Assembly: GCF_013072695.1 (NCBI RefSeq)
Contig: NZ_LXUK01000007.1
Location: 1-64,000 of the forward strand
Source of the DNA: Acinetobacter sp. Ac_5812
GTDB lineage: Bacteria > Pseudomonadota > Gammaproteobacteria > Pseudomonadales > Moraxellaceae
Direction: 5' to 3'
DNA length: 64,000 bases
Under the pieces are notes generated by a model that was not told the origin of the DNA, searched no databases, and was given only the letters and a program-made list of their open reading frames with translations. Made by a program: the position numbers and the translations under genes. Positions within the stretch are counted from its first letter, which is position 1; every line of letters starts with the position of its first letter. Shown in pieces: positions 48,013 through 57,244 of this stretch.

Positions 48013-48392
48013 TGAAATAGGCCACTCTTCTAGATACGTTTGGGATGTGACTATAGGAGCAATTATCTTATCTTGGCGAAGCGTCTATGAGCTTATTTAT
48101 CAGATGAAAAAAATAAAACACAATTCTGTACCAAAATCTAATTTAGATATCAGTAAAAAAAGCCTAATTTTGGTAAATTAGGCTATAAACTTTTTATAAT
48201 TAAAATTTTAGTTAAAACCACTAAAACTAATTTTTTTTGATCGGCATGATGCGATCTCATGCTTAACGTTGATATTTGAACTTGTCGATTATAGCTCGAT
48301 CATGGCTAAGTGTTAGGAATACGTTTATTCTATTCACTGCTCAAATACTACCGTATCGCCTACGGATTCGATCAAAACTATTTGATCCAAAG
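48013..48392. other. Degenerate stretch, no intact gene
   Basis: 380 bp after the pseudogene. A short open run near 48320-48390 (ending QNYLIQS) has no start or recognisable partner. Probably scar sequence from rearrangement. Confidence 0.5.
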
Positions 48393-48614
48393 TTAAGAAT
48401 TTAACTGGATAATTGTAATATCACTCGCCTGTAGCCCTTTTTTTCCTTGCAAGACGTCAAATTTAACTCGCTGACCTTCGAAAAGAGTTTTAAAACCACT
48501 ATTTGCGATTGAACTATAATGAGCAAAAACATCTTGACCATCATCAGATTGAATAAAACCGAAACCTTTTGTTTCGTTAAACCATTTAACTGTGCCATTC
48601 ATATAACTAGACAT
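48393..48614 (-). CDS. Cold-shock protein (CspA family)
   Basis: 73 residues forming one cold-shock domain with both RNA-binding motifs: [29 protein letters not shown] (split here: KGFGFIQ is RNP1, VFAHYS is RNP2). Binds single-stranded nucleic acid and acts as RNA chaperone. It is an accessory copy inside the island. Its upstream leader is long and AT-rich, as in other csp genes. Confidence 0.95.
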   Translation of the reverse strand: MSSYMNGTVKWFNETKGFGFIQSDDGQDVFAHYSSIANSGFKTLFEGQRVKFDVLQGKKGLQASDITIIQLNS

Positions 48615-49129
48615 AAAAAATCATTTCTCTTTTGAGAATTTAATTAATAAATTAAACTTTAAAATAATAATTTTGAAACTAAAATATCAAATAAGCGAAA
48701 AATGCAAAAGAAGAATTTTAATGAGACAAATATATTTTCCTATCGTTAGAATCAACTATACACTCTTAATTTTTAATAGCAACTTATATTATTTTAGGTG
48801 AATATTACAAATATTTACCTCTTCGATAACTTCAAAAATATCATAATCATAGTCCTCTCACGCCATATGATTATAATTTTTAAAATAACTTTCTTGGCTT
48901 ATTTTTATCTAAAATATCCTACCTAATAGCTTACATCTCTTTAAAATTTATCTATAGTATCTCTTCTTCCTGATCCAGAGCAGGAATATATTTCGTCACT
49001 TCTTAATACATTATAAATTCTGCTCATCAATATTGATAAAAAATGTAATAAACAATACAAAGATATTAGCTTATTCTTTACAAGAAAAAATAAAAATGAG
49101 TCTATTCAAACTCAATAAAGCTAGTATTT
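48615..49129. other. AT-rich region, csp leader/promoter
   Basis: 515 bp without ORF of note. The first ~150 bases upstream of csp probably form its 5' leader. Nothing else recognised. Confidence 0.5.
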
Positions 49130-49339
49130 TTACTTTATATAGTAGCTACTACCATCTAAACTATTAAAAACCCAATCTAGCGTAGGGTAAATAATTTCCC
49201 CTTTTATCAAAATGTATTCAATTTTTAAACTTTGAACTCGTTTTTTTTGAAGTGCACTTTCAGTATTTTCATCTGAGTAATTTGCGTGCGCTCTTTTCTC
49301 TCTACCCTGATAATCAACAACCGTAATGTCTTTTAGCAT
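49130..49339 (-). CDS. Hypothetical protein, 69 aa
   Basis: A 69-residue soluble protein with a good ribosome site (GGAG seven bases before the ATG). Sequence begins MLKDITVVDYQGREKRAHA and ends in SLDGSSYYIK; no motif known. Very AT-rich like its surroundings. Confidence 0.62.
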   Translation of the reverse strand: MLKDITVVDYQGREKRAHANYSDENTESALQKKRVQSLKIEYILIKGEIIYPTLDWVFNSLDGSSYYIK

Positions 49340-49698
49340 AAATATGCTCCAATTTAATCAAACATAGTATGCCTAGTAGTGCATATATACAATTGATAAT
49401 TTAACCACTCCCTAATTTCATTAATTTTCAGAAAATTAAATACTGTGATAAAAATTTGATCAAAAAATTATATATGTATGTTTTATGTAGCTCTACTTGA
49501 AATTTAAATGATATATTTCGAGACTTTATATGATAATACTCAAGCATTTATATATAATTGATTTTATTTATGAAATATTTCATCGAGATAAACAGCATTT
49601 TTGGCACATATCAACACATATAGGTCTTAAAACTATCGTAGTGTAACGGCTTTTACAGCGTACTATGGGTTTTCCACAGTGAAGTTAAGAAGATAAAA
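49340..49698. other. Intergenic, nothing recognised
   Basis: 359 bp of AT-rich sequence; probable promoter region of the 58-aa ORF. Confidence 0.4.
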
Positions 49699-49875
49699 AT
49701 GTCAGGTTTCAAAAGTTTCTCACAAAATACTACTACCCATGCAAATACAATTAAAGTTCAAGCAAATGAGCATTCAGAAGTAAAGTCCCCTACTGAAACC
49801 CAGCCTTCACAAACTCCAAGTTCTGAAAGTGATCAATCTGGAAATAATGACCAACCAGATCCTAACAATAAATAA
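49699..49875 (+). CDS. Small disordered protein, 58 aa (possible)
   Basis: ATG at 49699, stop at 49873-49875. The 58 residues are Ser/Gln/Asn/Pro-rich (TETQPSQTPSSESDQSGNND) and predicted disordered, with AAGAAG upstream as a weak ribosome site and a hairpin 16 bp after the stop. Coding status uncertain, but start, stop and terminator line up. Confidence 0.5.
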   Translation: MSGFKSFSQNTTTHANTIKVQANEHSEVKSPTETQPSQTPSSESDQSGNNDQPDPNNK

Positions 49876-49890
49876 TTCCTTATTAACAGT

Positions 49891-49911
49891 GCCTTAAAAC
49901 TTATTTAAGGC
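49891..49911 (+). terminator. Hairpin after the 58-aa ORF
   Basis: Stem GCCTTAAA / TTTAAGGC with 5-nt loop; no long T run. Confidence 0.6.
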
Positions 49912-50031
49912 TCTGCTATTATCGTGAGAAAAGTAATACAGTGATTTACTTTACTGTTAATTATTTTATCAATTTAATTTGTTTAGCTCTTTAAGAAATT
50001 GCAACTATTCATTCCTAAAATTAATATGACT

Positions 50032-50058
50032 AGTCTCTCAAATCTGAGGGGCTTTTTT
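50032..50058. terminator. Hairpin with T tract
   Basis: Stem AGTCTCTCA / TGAGGGGCT (with G-T pairs) followed by six T. Confidence 0.7.
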
Positions 50059-50218
50059 AATTGCTCTAATACAACATAAGAAGTCGTGAGCAACATAGAA
50101 ATTGCTTTCTTTACAAAAAATTATTTTCCACGCTATTTATAATTTCGCAGCTTAAAAAAGAACATAATTTTATTTCTCATGTGCTACTCTGTTGAGTTTT
50201 CTTAAGAAACGCTTTGCC

Positions 50219-51148
50219 ATGAATTCTAAACAACAATATGAGGCAAGTGCATTTCAGTGGTCTTTTTTATTACCCAGATATTGGGGTATATGGATTGCCA
50301 TCATTGTTCTGATGATATTTGCTTTACTCCCTTGGTCTATACAATGTCGATTTGCGAAAATTTTATCAAACCTGTCATGGAAATTTCTACATTCCAGAAG
50401 AAAAACTACAGTCAAAAACCTTTCTCTATGTTTCCCTAACAAAACATATGAAGAAATTGAAACAGATGCAAAACAGGTTTTTTTCAATGCAATGCTTGGC
50501 GTTTTCGAAGCCCTAAATGCATGGTACCGACCGCAGTGGTTTGTAAACAGAATCCATGTTCATGGTACAGAATATCTAAAAAGTTCTCATGACAAAGGCA
50601 TCTTATTACTAGGTAGCCATACAACACTATTGGATGCTGGTGGTTTCGTGAGTAGCCGTTTCTTCGATTTAGATGTGGTTTATAGACCACAAAATAATCC
50701 CCTTTTAGATATGATGATTACCAGATGCCGCTCTCAAATTTATAAAAATCAGATTTCTAAAGATGATATGAGAGCACTGATCAGCAACTTAAAACATGGT
50801 CATGCCATTTGGTATAGTCCCGACCAAGACTTCGGTCTTAAACAGGGTGTAATGGCTCCATTTTTTGGCATACCCGCAGCAACACTAACTGCACATAGAC
50901 GGCTAATAAAAATTACAAATTCTGTCGCCATCCCACTATTTTTTTATAGAACTGGAGACATCAAAAATCCTCAATATCATATTTTATTAGAACCTCCTCT
51001 TGATAACTTTCCAAGCAATGATGAAGTAGCAGATGCGACTAGAGTCAATCTTATTTTGGAAAGACAGATCAAAACACAGCCTACTCAATATATGTGGTTT
51101 CATCGAAGGTTTAAAACCAGAATAGATGGACAAGAAAAAATATATTAA
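50219..51148 (+). CDS. LpxL/HtrB-like lipid A acyltransferase paralogue
   Basis: 309 residues. An N-terminal membrane helix (IWIAIIVLMIFALLPW) anchors a lysophospholipid-acyltransferase domain with the catalytic HX4D motif at His134/Asp139 (GSHTTLLDAG), the YSPDQDFG segment and FFGIPAATLTAHRRL typical of secondary lipid A acyltransferases. These enzymes add acyl chains to lipid A at the inner membrane. The start at 50219 is chosen over TTG at 50192. An island-borne extra copy could alter the cell's lipid A. Confidence 0.88.
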   Translation: MNSKQQYEASAFQWSFLLPRYWGIWIAIIVLMIFALLPWSIQCRFAKILSNLSWKFLHSRRKTTVKNLSLCFPNKTYEEIETDAKQVFFNAMLGVFEALNAWYRPQWFVNRIHVHGTEYLKSSHDKGILLLGSHTTLLDAGGFVSSRFFDLDVVYRPQNNPLLDMMITRCRSQIYKNQISKDDMRALISNLKHGHAIWYSPDQDFGLKQGVMAPFFGIPAATLTAHRRLIKITNSVAIPLFFYRTGDIKNPQYHILLEPPLDNFPSNDEVADATRVNLILERQIKTQPTQYMWFHRRFKTRIDGQEKIY

Positions 51149-51347
51149 TATTTTCTAAAAATCATTGAAAAATATCAGAATAACATGGAGATGTTTGATT
51201 AATTTTATTCTACATTATTTGAATATAGCAACTATTTATCTGTTTTATATGTCTTTATTAACATCTAAACATAAAAGTGTTTCAAATAAACTAAAGATGA
51301 TCTCATTTCTATATTTGTAAGAGTTAAAGCATCATTTACTTTTATTG

Positions 51348-51734
51348 TCATCTTTCTAAATAGTTCATTGAACCCATGTTATAGGCATCAATGGAGTCAA
51401 TATCCACAATAATGCTGGTGGTAGTAGTGGTAGGTACTTTTTGGGTACCGATCACATAAATTGCATCTGTAAGATGTAAGGTATCGATGTTCTTAAGATA
51501 GGTTAAGTCATCTTCCTCTTTGGAAATTTGTTCAGTAGTGAGACTTTTTCGTCCACTCTCCCTAAATGTTTTTAGGACGAGATTTTGTTCTATATTATAA
51601 AAGTCATCTCGTGGAATAATTCTTCCTGAAATCATTAGACCATTGACAGCCAAAGTTACAGCAATACCATCTTTTACTTTTTCAAGATCACTATTAATCA
51701 TCAACACTAACATTCTTAATACAGCATGTTTCAT
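51348..51734 (-). CDS. GvpU-like protein
   Basis: 128 residues. The core (DGIAVTLAVNGLMISGRIIP and a C-terminal IYVIGTQKVPTTTTTSIIVD region) resembles the gas-vesicle accessory family GvpU, but no gas-vesicle structural gene is in the window, so another role is likely. The ATG at 51734 has AAAGGAT upstream and replaces the longer frame to 51788. Family call moderate. Confidence 0.65.
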   Translation of the reverse strand: MKHAVLRMLVLMINSDLEKVKDGIAVTLAVNGLMISGRIIPRDDFYNIEQNLVLKTFRESGRKSLTTEQISKEEDDLTYLKNIDTLHLTDAIYVIGTQKVPTTTTTSIIVDIDSIDAYNMGSMNYLER

Positions 51735-51999
51735 AAAGTATCCTTTATCATCTTTATAATTATCAAAAAAATATATAAAATTATACACAGCATAATTTCA
51801 TGCTTAAAATCAATTTCTATAAAAAATTAATATATAAATTATAGAATATTTTAAAATATAGTATCACAGTTAAGATATTTAAATTAATAAATATCATATT
51901 ATTTCTTAAATTTAGGCTATAAAAATTTTACATTTTTAAATTCCATATATTAATAATAAAAATCAAGCTTCTCTACATTATTTTAAAAATTAAAGAAAA

Positions 52000-52029
52000 T
52001 AAAAAGGCATCATTTGATGCCTTTTTATT
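52000..52029 (-). terminator. Terminator of the RDF-like gene
   Basis: Perfect stem AAAAAGGCATCA / TGATGCCTTTTT directly at the 3' end of the minus-strand gene. Confidence 0.92.
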
Positions 52030-52932
52030 TTAGTTCAAAGCCTGCACCGACTGCTGTAACCCTTTCTGAATATCCTGCACATGACTCAGGTCATGTGTTG
52101 ACTGAGATGATTCTTGTTTGGGTTCATCTGTATAAAACTCCTCCACAATATCCAACCCCTCTTCACCACCGACCTCAAAGCTGGCATTGCCGTAACCCTG
52201 CCTTGCCACATAATCCAAAGCCTCCTGATAAAATCCTGCTGCCTTACTCTGCTCATCAATTTGTTTGGCTGAAGTAATCGCTTCTTTAAGATTTGTGCCG
52301 TCACGTAAGGTTAAATCCACGTAATAGATCGGAGTACGATAACTTTGTGTAGTGCTTTTACCTCGTAAAGTCAGTTGTAATGGCAAGCATGAAAGTAAAT
52401 CACCTGAAGCTGCATGGTAATAACTCAGTCGTGCTGCCAGCGTCCGAATACTATTAAAGCCTGTGGTTCTAAAGATAAATGTACCAAACTCATCTGATTC
52501 ATCTAAATTGACATAGAGTCTTCCGTAGGGCTTGCATAGTCCACCCTGTGCCAGTGGACATAAATCAGGTGATGGGCATGAGTGTTGTTCAATGCCATTT
52601 GGTCCAAGTCGCTGACAGCTTTCGCCATTGCCTGAGCAGATTAAACGTCCTGTTTGTCGATCAAATAAGCTGTACTCTGCTCGTAGGTTCAATTCAGGAT
52701 CATTGAAAATCATCCGTACTGGAATGGTTCTGAGTTTTTGGTTTTGATTGGGTGCTTTAGCACGTAGTTGCTCATCTAATGGATGTTTCACCCAACCATC
52801 CTTATTTTGGATTTGGCTGGTAATGGTAAACTGATCATCCTTTTCAGGCAGTCTTTTTCCATTCTTTTCGACAATCTTGCCGATGCTGATACGACCGAGT
52901 ACAGGTGGGGTAATAGCTAAACCTTTAATCAT
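52030..52932 (-). CDS. RDF/Gp3-like Cys-rich protein (annotated elsewhere as hydrolase or metal-binding)
   Basis: 300 residues. N-terminal MIKGLAITPPVLGRISIGK, then a Cys cluster (GNGESCQRL, EQHSCPSPDLCPLAQGGLCK, shown in part) likely to bind zinc, then GRLYVNLDE. The pattern resembles phage recombination-directionality-factor-like (Gp3-like) proteins; the assignment is from motif memory. GAGG stands before the ATG. A decayed copy lies at 47591-48012. If it is an RDF it would push the integrase toward excision. Confidence 0.75.
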   Translation of the reverse strand: MIKGLAITPPVLGRISIGKIVEKNGKRLPEKDDQFTITSQIQNKDGWVKHPLDEQLRAKAPNQNQKLRTIPVRMIFNDPELNLRAEYSLFDRQTGRLICSGNGESCQRLGPNGIEQHSCPSPDLCPLAQGGLCKPYGRLYVNLDESDEFGTFIFRTTGFNSIRTLAARLSYYHAASGDLLSCLPLQLTLRGKSTTQSYRTPIYYVDLTLRDGTNLKEAITSAKQIDEQSKAAGFYQEALDYVARQGYGNASFEVGGEEGLDIVEEFYTDEPKQESSQSTHDLSHVQDIQKGLQQSVQALN

Positions 52933-52985
52933 GGTGATGTCCTCTATAGTGATGTATAAATTCGGGTAAATAAAATTTTGCGCAT

Positions 52986-53016
52986 AAAAAATCCCATACC
53001 TATTGAGGCATGGGAT
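52986..53016 (-). terminator. Hairpin after the YqaJ gene
   Basis: Stem ATCCCATACC / GGCATGGGAT (one mismatch) with five A on the left, read as T by the minus transcript. Confidence 0.8.
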
Positions 53017-53085
53017 CAGTGATTTTTTGATATTGATTGATTTGATACGTAGTTAGGAAATAAATGGTGGATATGCGTTTCTTCC

Positions 53086-54228
53086 TTATCCACCATTCGG
53101 GTAGATTTGAAATCTTCGCGTTCCTGCTTTAGTTTGAGGGAACTGCTGTAGGTATTCAGGATGCTCTTTCAGTAAGGATTTACTGTCTAGGCTGACCGAG
53201 TCTTGAGACTTTTTCCAAGTGACTGATCCACCTGTAAATACCGCTCTCTCTGCATCTTTCATCATCATTTGTAGTTGATGTTTGAGTTCATCAAAATACT
53301 GTTGGTGTTGCTCAACCTTATGCCTTTCCTCAAGCAATTGGTTAAATAAATAGTTGGCTTGTTCATTTTGGCTGAGGTCTTCTACTGATAACGGAATTTG
53401 CTGAGGGTAGAGTTGCTGCAAAGCTTTGGCTGCTGAATCAGAAGCATCGACACTCGGTGGAATATCTGATTCCACACATTGCCAGAAGTGACGTTCGGCA
53501 TTAATGATGTGCTGGATCACGGTTTCATTCCGTGTGACTTTGAAAATCTTGGTTTCATGTCCACAGATCAAGGCACAAATATGTGCGGCTTGTTTACCTG
53601 TGACTGCCAGTTGATGTTGTACCTGACAGAGGACATAAAGTGGTACACCATCTCGCCAAAGCTTAGAGCCATATTCCCCCACGGTTTTACATTCCAAGAT
53701 TTGAACTTCTTCACTACCCACTACGGCATAATCCAAATTCGCCAACATAAAGCGTTTGTCTTCATCAGGGTGTTGCAGCACTGCATTGACTCGACGCACC
53801 TTATTATTGGTGTGCATGCTGTAGTATTCAGCGACCAATGGTTCAAGTTGTTTGCCCCAGTACAAAGGGGCATAGCCTGCACTTTCATCCTCGATGTTTT
53901 GTTGCATCCGACCTGTTTTGATCATCCACAGTTCCAACATCGACATATAAGGATTCAGTCCACAAGCGGTAGCGGCATCACTGCTGCCAATCCCCTGTTT
54001 TCTGACCTCTAGCCATTGCTGATAATTCATCTGCTTGGTATTGGCGAGACGCTTGGCTACTGGAGCTTTGGTTTTTCGTGGTTGCGTATTCGGTCGATCA
54101 CGTTTGCTTCGGGTTCCTACCTCAATCTGCTGGGTTGATGAGTTTTGTGTGAGTTGATTTAAGTTAGGTACATAGGGTTGTAGTGGTGGGTTATTTAGTG
54201 TGTTCTGAATCTGAGTATTCGTATTCAT
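53086..54228 (-). CDS. YqaJ-family viral exonuclease
   Basis: 380 residues. After a low-complexity N-terminus (~80 residues) comes the YqaJ fold: EVRKQGIGSSDAATACGLNPY, then LANLDYAVVG and VQILECKTVGEYGS, the D-(x)n-E-x-K metal site of lambda-exonuclease-like nucleases, and QVQHQLAVTGKQAAH. These resect double-strand ends for single-strand annealing recombination; no RecT/Beta annealase is adjacent. ATG at 54228 has AGGAAT upstream and gives the natural start. Confidence 0.9.
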   Translation of the reverse strand: MNTNTQIQNTLNNPPLQPYVPNLNQLTQNSSTQQIEVGTRSKRDRPNTQPRKTKAPVAKRLANTKQMNYQQWLEVRKQGIGSSDAATACGLNPYMSMLELWMIKTGRMQQNIEDESAGYAPLYWGKQLEPLVAEYYSMHTNNKVRRVNAVLQHPDEDKRFMLANLDYAVVGSEEVQILECKTVGEYGSKLWRDGVPLYVLCQVQHQLAVTGKQAAHICALICGHETKIFKVTRNETVIQHIINAERHFWQCVESDIPPSVDASDSAAKALQQLYPQQIPLSVEDLSQNEQANYLFNQLLEERHKVEQHQQYFDELKHQLQMMMKDAERAVFTGGSVTWKKSQDSVSLDSKSLLKEHPEYLQQFPQTKAGTRRFQIYPNGG

Positions 54229-54277
54229 TAGAAATATTCCTGTAGCGGTAAAAGTGTAAAAGCTGAATTTCGAGCAT

Positions 54278-54306
54278 AAAAAAAGCCACATCGGGGATGA
54301 TGTGGC
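54278..54306 (-). terminator. Hairpin after the DUF932 gene
   Basis: Stem GCCACATC / GATGTGGC with six-base loop and seven A on the left. Confidence 0.82.
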
Positions 54307-54406
54307 GAAATGAGAATTGCAATGCTTGTTACGGCTTTACCGTATGTTTAAATTAATTGGCTTAGCTTAAATAAAACTGAAAATAATTTCAGCGAGTCAA
54401 ATAGTT

Positions 54407-55471
54407 TTAAGCCACCATTCGCAGGGCTTGTTCAAGTCCTCGTTGTTTAATCGCTGCCCCTGCACCGAACCATGCTGAATCGAGTCGATGATCAGTACTC
54501 ATCGCTCGACGTTCATGATCTGTGAATTCAGTGATTGCACACAATAAACCATATGCCGTGTCCTTGGCTGAACTGAGTTCCGCACCACGCCCATGTCCAT
54601 TAAACATAGTCATCACCTTAGACATGGCTCTTCTATTTGGCTCAGTTTTATTGTCCGCTTTAGTTGTTGTGTTGATGCCTTGATTTGGCATGGCTGCATT
54701 GCGATAGAATTGAATGATGCTTTCATCCTGTTCTGCCACACTCAGACTACTGTTGTTAAACACCGCATCAAAGTAGGCTGCCGCTTCCTGTTGGGTGACT
54801 TTACGCTGACTGAGTTGCTTCATTTCATACATGTGTTCATCCCATGCACGAACTGAAATACCCAATTGTTGTTTGACTTTTTCAGCATCAAACTTGGTAC
54901 TGTGCGGGACTTTAACCACACCAGCATTGCTCGATGTGCTGTTATGGGCTTTGAGTGCAATCGCCAAAGTGTTATTACACACCACACGGATAGAAGTGAA
55001 TTGTGCTGTGGTGGCGAGTGTGCCATCACAAGCCGTAGCTAAAAGAATATAACCGTTGCTGATATCTTTACCTTTTAAAGCAGATGTTTGTCCTGTTTTC
55101 GCCAATGCCCAGAATTTCTTACCGCCTTTCAGCACCCCCGCAGTTTCCAGTTCAAAGCCTGATTGTTCAGTCAGGTCTTTATAGAAGTGTAGAATTTCCA
55201 TCGGTTGGACTTCTTGAAAGCGTTGACTCACCACCGACAAGGGTGCGTGGGTATCGGATCGGTAAAGTACGCGCTGTTCTTCAAAGGGCATAATAATGTT
55301 TTGTCCTCGATGGTTTTGTGCCATGTAACTGACATCGGAGGATTCAATGCGCCAATCCATGCCTGCCTGCTGTGCCCAAACTTCTAAGGGTTGATTCGGT
55401 GTGAGTTGATTCCCTAGACCGTGCCAAGGGGTTTGTCCAACGAATGCCATTGTTTCAACCAAATGTGCCAT
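54407..55471 (-). CDS. DUF932 domain protein
   Basis: 354 residues. GQTPWHGLGNQL, EEQRVLYRSDTHAPLSVVS and TSIRVVCNNTLAIALKAH are characteristic DUF932 segments, found in phages, plasmids and islands beside YqaJ-type nucleases. Role unknown, probably in DNA metabolism. ATG at 55471 has an AAGGAG ribosome site; the upstream ATG at 55513 is less likely. Confidence 0.9.
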   Translation of the reverse strand: MAHLVETMAFVGQTPWHGLGNQLTPNQPLEVWAQQAGMDWRIESSDVSYMAQNHRGQNIIMPFEEQRVLYRSDTHAPLSVVSQRFQEVQPMEILHFYKDLTEQSGFELETAGVLKGGKKFWALAKTGQTSALKGKDISNGYILLATACDGTLATTAQFTSIRVVCNNTLAIALKAHNSTSSNAGVVKVPHSTKFDAEKVKQQLGISVRAWDEHMYEMKQLSQRKVTQQEAAAYFDAVFNNSSLSVAEQDESIIQFYRNAAMPNQGINTTTKADNKTEPNRRAMSKVMTMFNGHGRGAELSSAKDTAYGLLCAITEFTDHERRAMSTDHRLDSAWFGAGAAIKQRGLEQALRMVA

Positions 55472-55563
55472 GAGTGTTCTCCTTAATTTAAGATCAAGTT
55501 GTTGAGTGTTCATGGCGATGATATGTATCTGAAATAATTTGCAATTCGACTATACAAACACAA

Positions 55564-55597
55564 GAGTAGGCAGCCTCAATGGGCTGCCTACTCTTTT
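55564..55597. terminator. 12-bp perfect hairpin after the Gp2-like gene
   Basis: Arms GAGTAGGCAGCC and GGCTGCCTACTC, loop TCAATG, T tract on the right side. Confidence 0.8.
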
Positions 55598-55652
55598 ATG
55601 TTCCTTGATAAATAGTTTGTAGTTGTAGCGGAGTATGGTTTTATTTAACGGG

Positions 55653-56789
55653 TTACTTCCTACGCGGTCTACCTAACTGCACTCTAGGTTTAGGTAATCG
55701 CGCAGTCCCAAACACCCGACCCAGTTCAGAATGAATCGGCTGAATCAGTGGATCATCCTGTTCAGGCTGTCTATCCTGATCATAGCCTGCCTGATAACCA
55801 TAATGCAGTAGTTCAAGCGACTCATCGTATTTGGTGAGATATTGGCAAGCCTTTTTAAGATTCTCAATCTTTCTCTGGTCATGATAATCTACTCGTCCCA
55901 GCCCACAATGCTGATATTTATCCATATGGGCATTGCAATTGTACGTAACGCCCTCTCCCTCAGTCATCTCATCAATCCAGTAGTGTCCAATCAGCTTGCC
56001 ATGTGAAATGCTCTCCTGCACCTTGGAACCATCCAAAAAAATCATGGTATGTAGGTGATAGGATTTTCTTAGCCCATATTCCAGTTTCCAGATAAAGCCT
56101 GCAAAGGCATCGCCATCATGTCTTTCCCTTAGATAACGAAGCAGTTTCTCTCGATGTTCGCTGATCAGTTCATAGCTTACCTCTGCATCCTCCCGATAGC
56201 CAAAATCAACCCGTATTGCCACCAACCGAGAATGACATCCAAGTAATTTTTGAATATAGTCATTCACCTTACGTTTCCGATGTGAGACCTGATCTCTTAC
56301 CCGTTTGAATTCCAGCATGTTGCTGTCAGTTTTCATATCTTTATAAATGCAGTAGATGCAGTCATTGAAGCGGTCGATATAACGAGACTGAAAACGTGTC
56401 TGCTCACAGTTAATGCGCTCCAGCCGATAATCTTCAACACATTCAATAAACACCCTGAAATGTAGCGGGTAGTAATGTAGTGGATAATATTGATCGAGCC
56501 ATCGGATCATGGAGAGTCCATAGAGGAAGTCCTCTGCTAAGTCCGTTAAATCTGAATATGGCTTATAGACATCCACATGGTAGAAATGACCTGTTTTGTC
56601 CTTATAGCTAGGGAGGTAATATCGCTGCCCATATTCAAATATGGGTTTAAAGTTCCTCATGGATGCAATCGCGTTAACCACACGTTTAATTACAGCCATT
56701 ACTTGCTGCCATAATGCGTAGTCATCATTGCTTAATGCTCTTAATTTTTGTTGTTTAAATAAATTGATCATACTGGTGTTCTCGGTCAT
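55653..56789 (-). CDS. Inovirus Gp2 / YagK-YfjJ-like protein
   Basis: 378 residues. The central and C-terminal part (LLRYLRERHDGDAFAGFIWKLEYG, HLHTMIFLDGSK, IGHYWIDEMTEG, ENLKKACQYLTKYDE) matches the inovirus Gp2/YagK_YfjJ family, related in layout to replication initiators: HLHTMIF supplies a His-hydrophobic-His pair typical of HUH nucleases, and a Tyr lies further on (CQYLTKY). This would be the island's replication or nicking protein. Family call good, activity inferred. Confidence 0.82.
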   Translation of the reverse strand: MTENTSMINLFKQQKLRALSNDDYALWQQVMAVIKRVVNAIASMRNFKPIFEYGQRYYLPSYKDKTGHFYHVDVYKPYSDLTDLAEDFLYGLSMIRWLDQYYPLHYYPLHFRVFIECVEDYRLERINCEQTRFQSRYIDRFNDCIYCIYKDMKTDSNMLEFKRVRDQVSHRKRKVNDYIQKLLGCHSRLVAIRVDFGYREDAEVSYELISEHREKLLRYLRERHDGDAFAGFIWKLEYGLRKSYHLHTMIFLDGSKVQESISHGKLIGHYWIDEMTEGEGVTYNCNAHMDKYQHCGLGRVDYHDQRKIENLKKACQYLTKYDESLELLHYGYQAGYDQDRQPEQDDPLIQPIHSELGRVFGTARLPKPRVQLGRPRRK

Positions 56790-57244
56790 ATCCGAGCCAC
56801 CTGATATCTACTTTCCCCTGTACTATCCCAACCACCATTTTACAGACATGACTTATCGATACCTCGATGCGTGAGCATAGGCAAGTTCAACAGGTTCATC
56901 ATATAAACATGGGCGAGATGGAGACTCTCAAGATTACATATCTTAAGATTCGTTTAGGTCAGTGCTGTTCATGACAAGAGAAAATAGGTTGTGGACTGAA
57001 TGATTGTATCCTTGATCAATCTAGCCATAGCTCCAAATCTCTATAACACTGGAGAGTGTTCATACTGCTCATCAAGTGCTTAGAGTAATTAGATTGTATT
57101 CATATAATTAATAATATAAATACCAGAATGTTAGAGCTGTTTTAAGTGATTGATCTACAACAATGAATAGCCTGCAACCATAGATATCATGCGGCTTTGG
57201 ATGAATTGTGGAAAAGAAATATTGATAGAAATTCAGTGGTTGAA
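56790..57244. other. Intergenic between AlpA and Gp2-like genes
   Basis: 455 bp without gene; promoter region for the Gp2-like gene. No strong repeat seen. Confidence 0.45.

Noticed and set aside
48315-48392. Short open run ending QNYLIQS, possible transposase remnant
   Set aside because: Too short and no identifiable partner; may be chance.
49340-49698. Search for a CRISPR array or small RNA in AT-rich island gaps
   Set aside because: No regularly spaced repeats anywhere in the window.
50192-50218. TTG start nine codons upstream of the acyltransferase ATG
   Set aside because: No ribosome site favours it; the ATG at 50219 gives the normal LpxL-type N-terminus.
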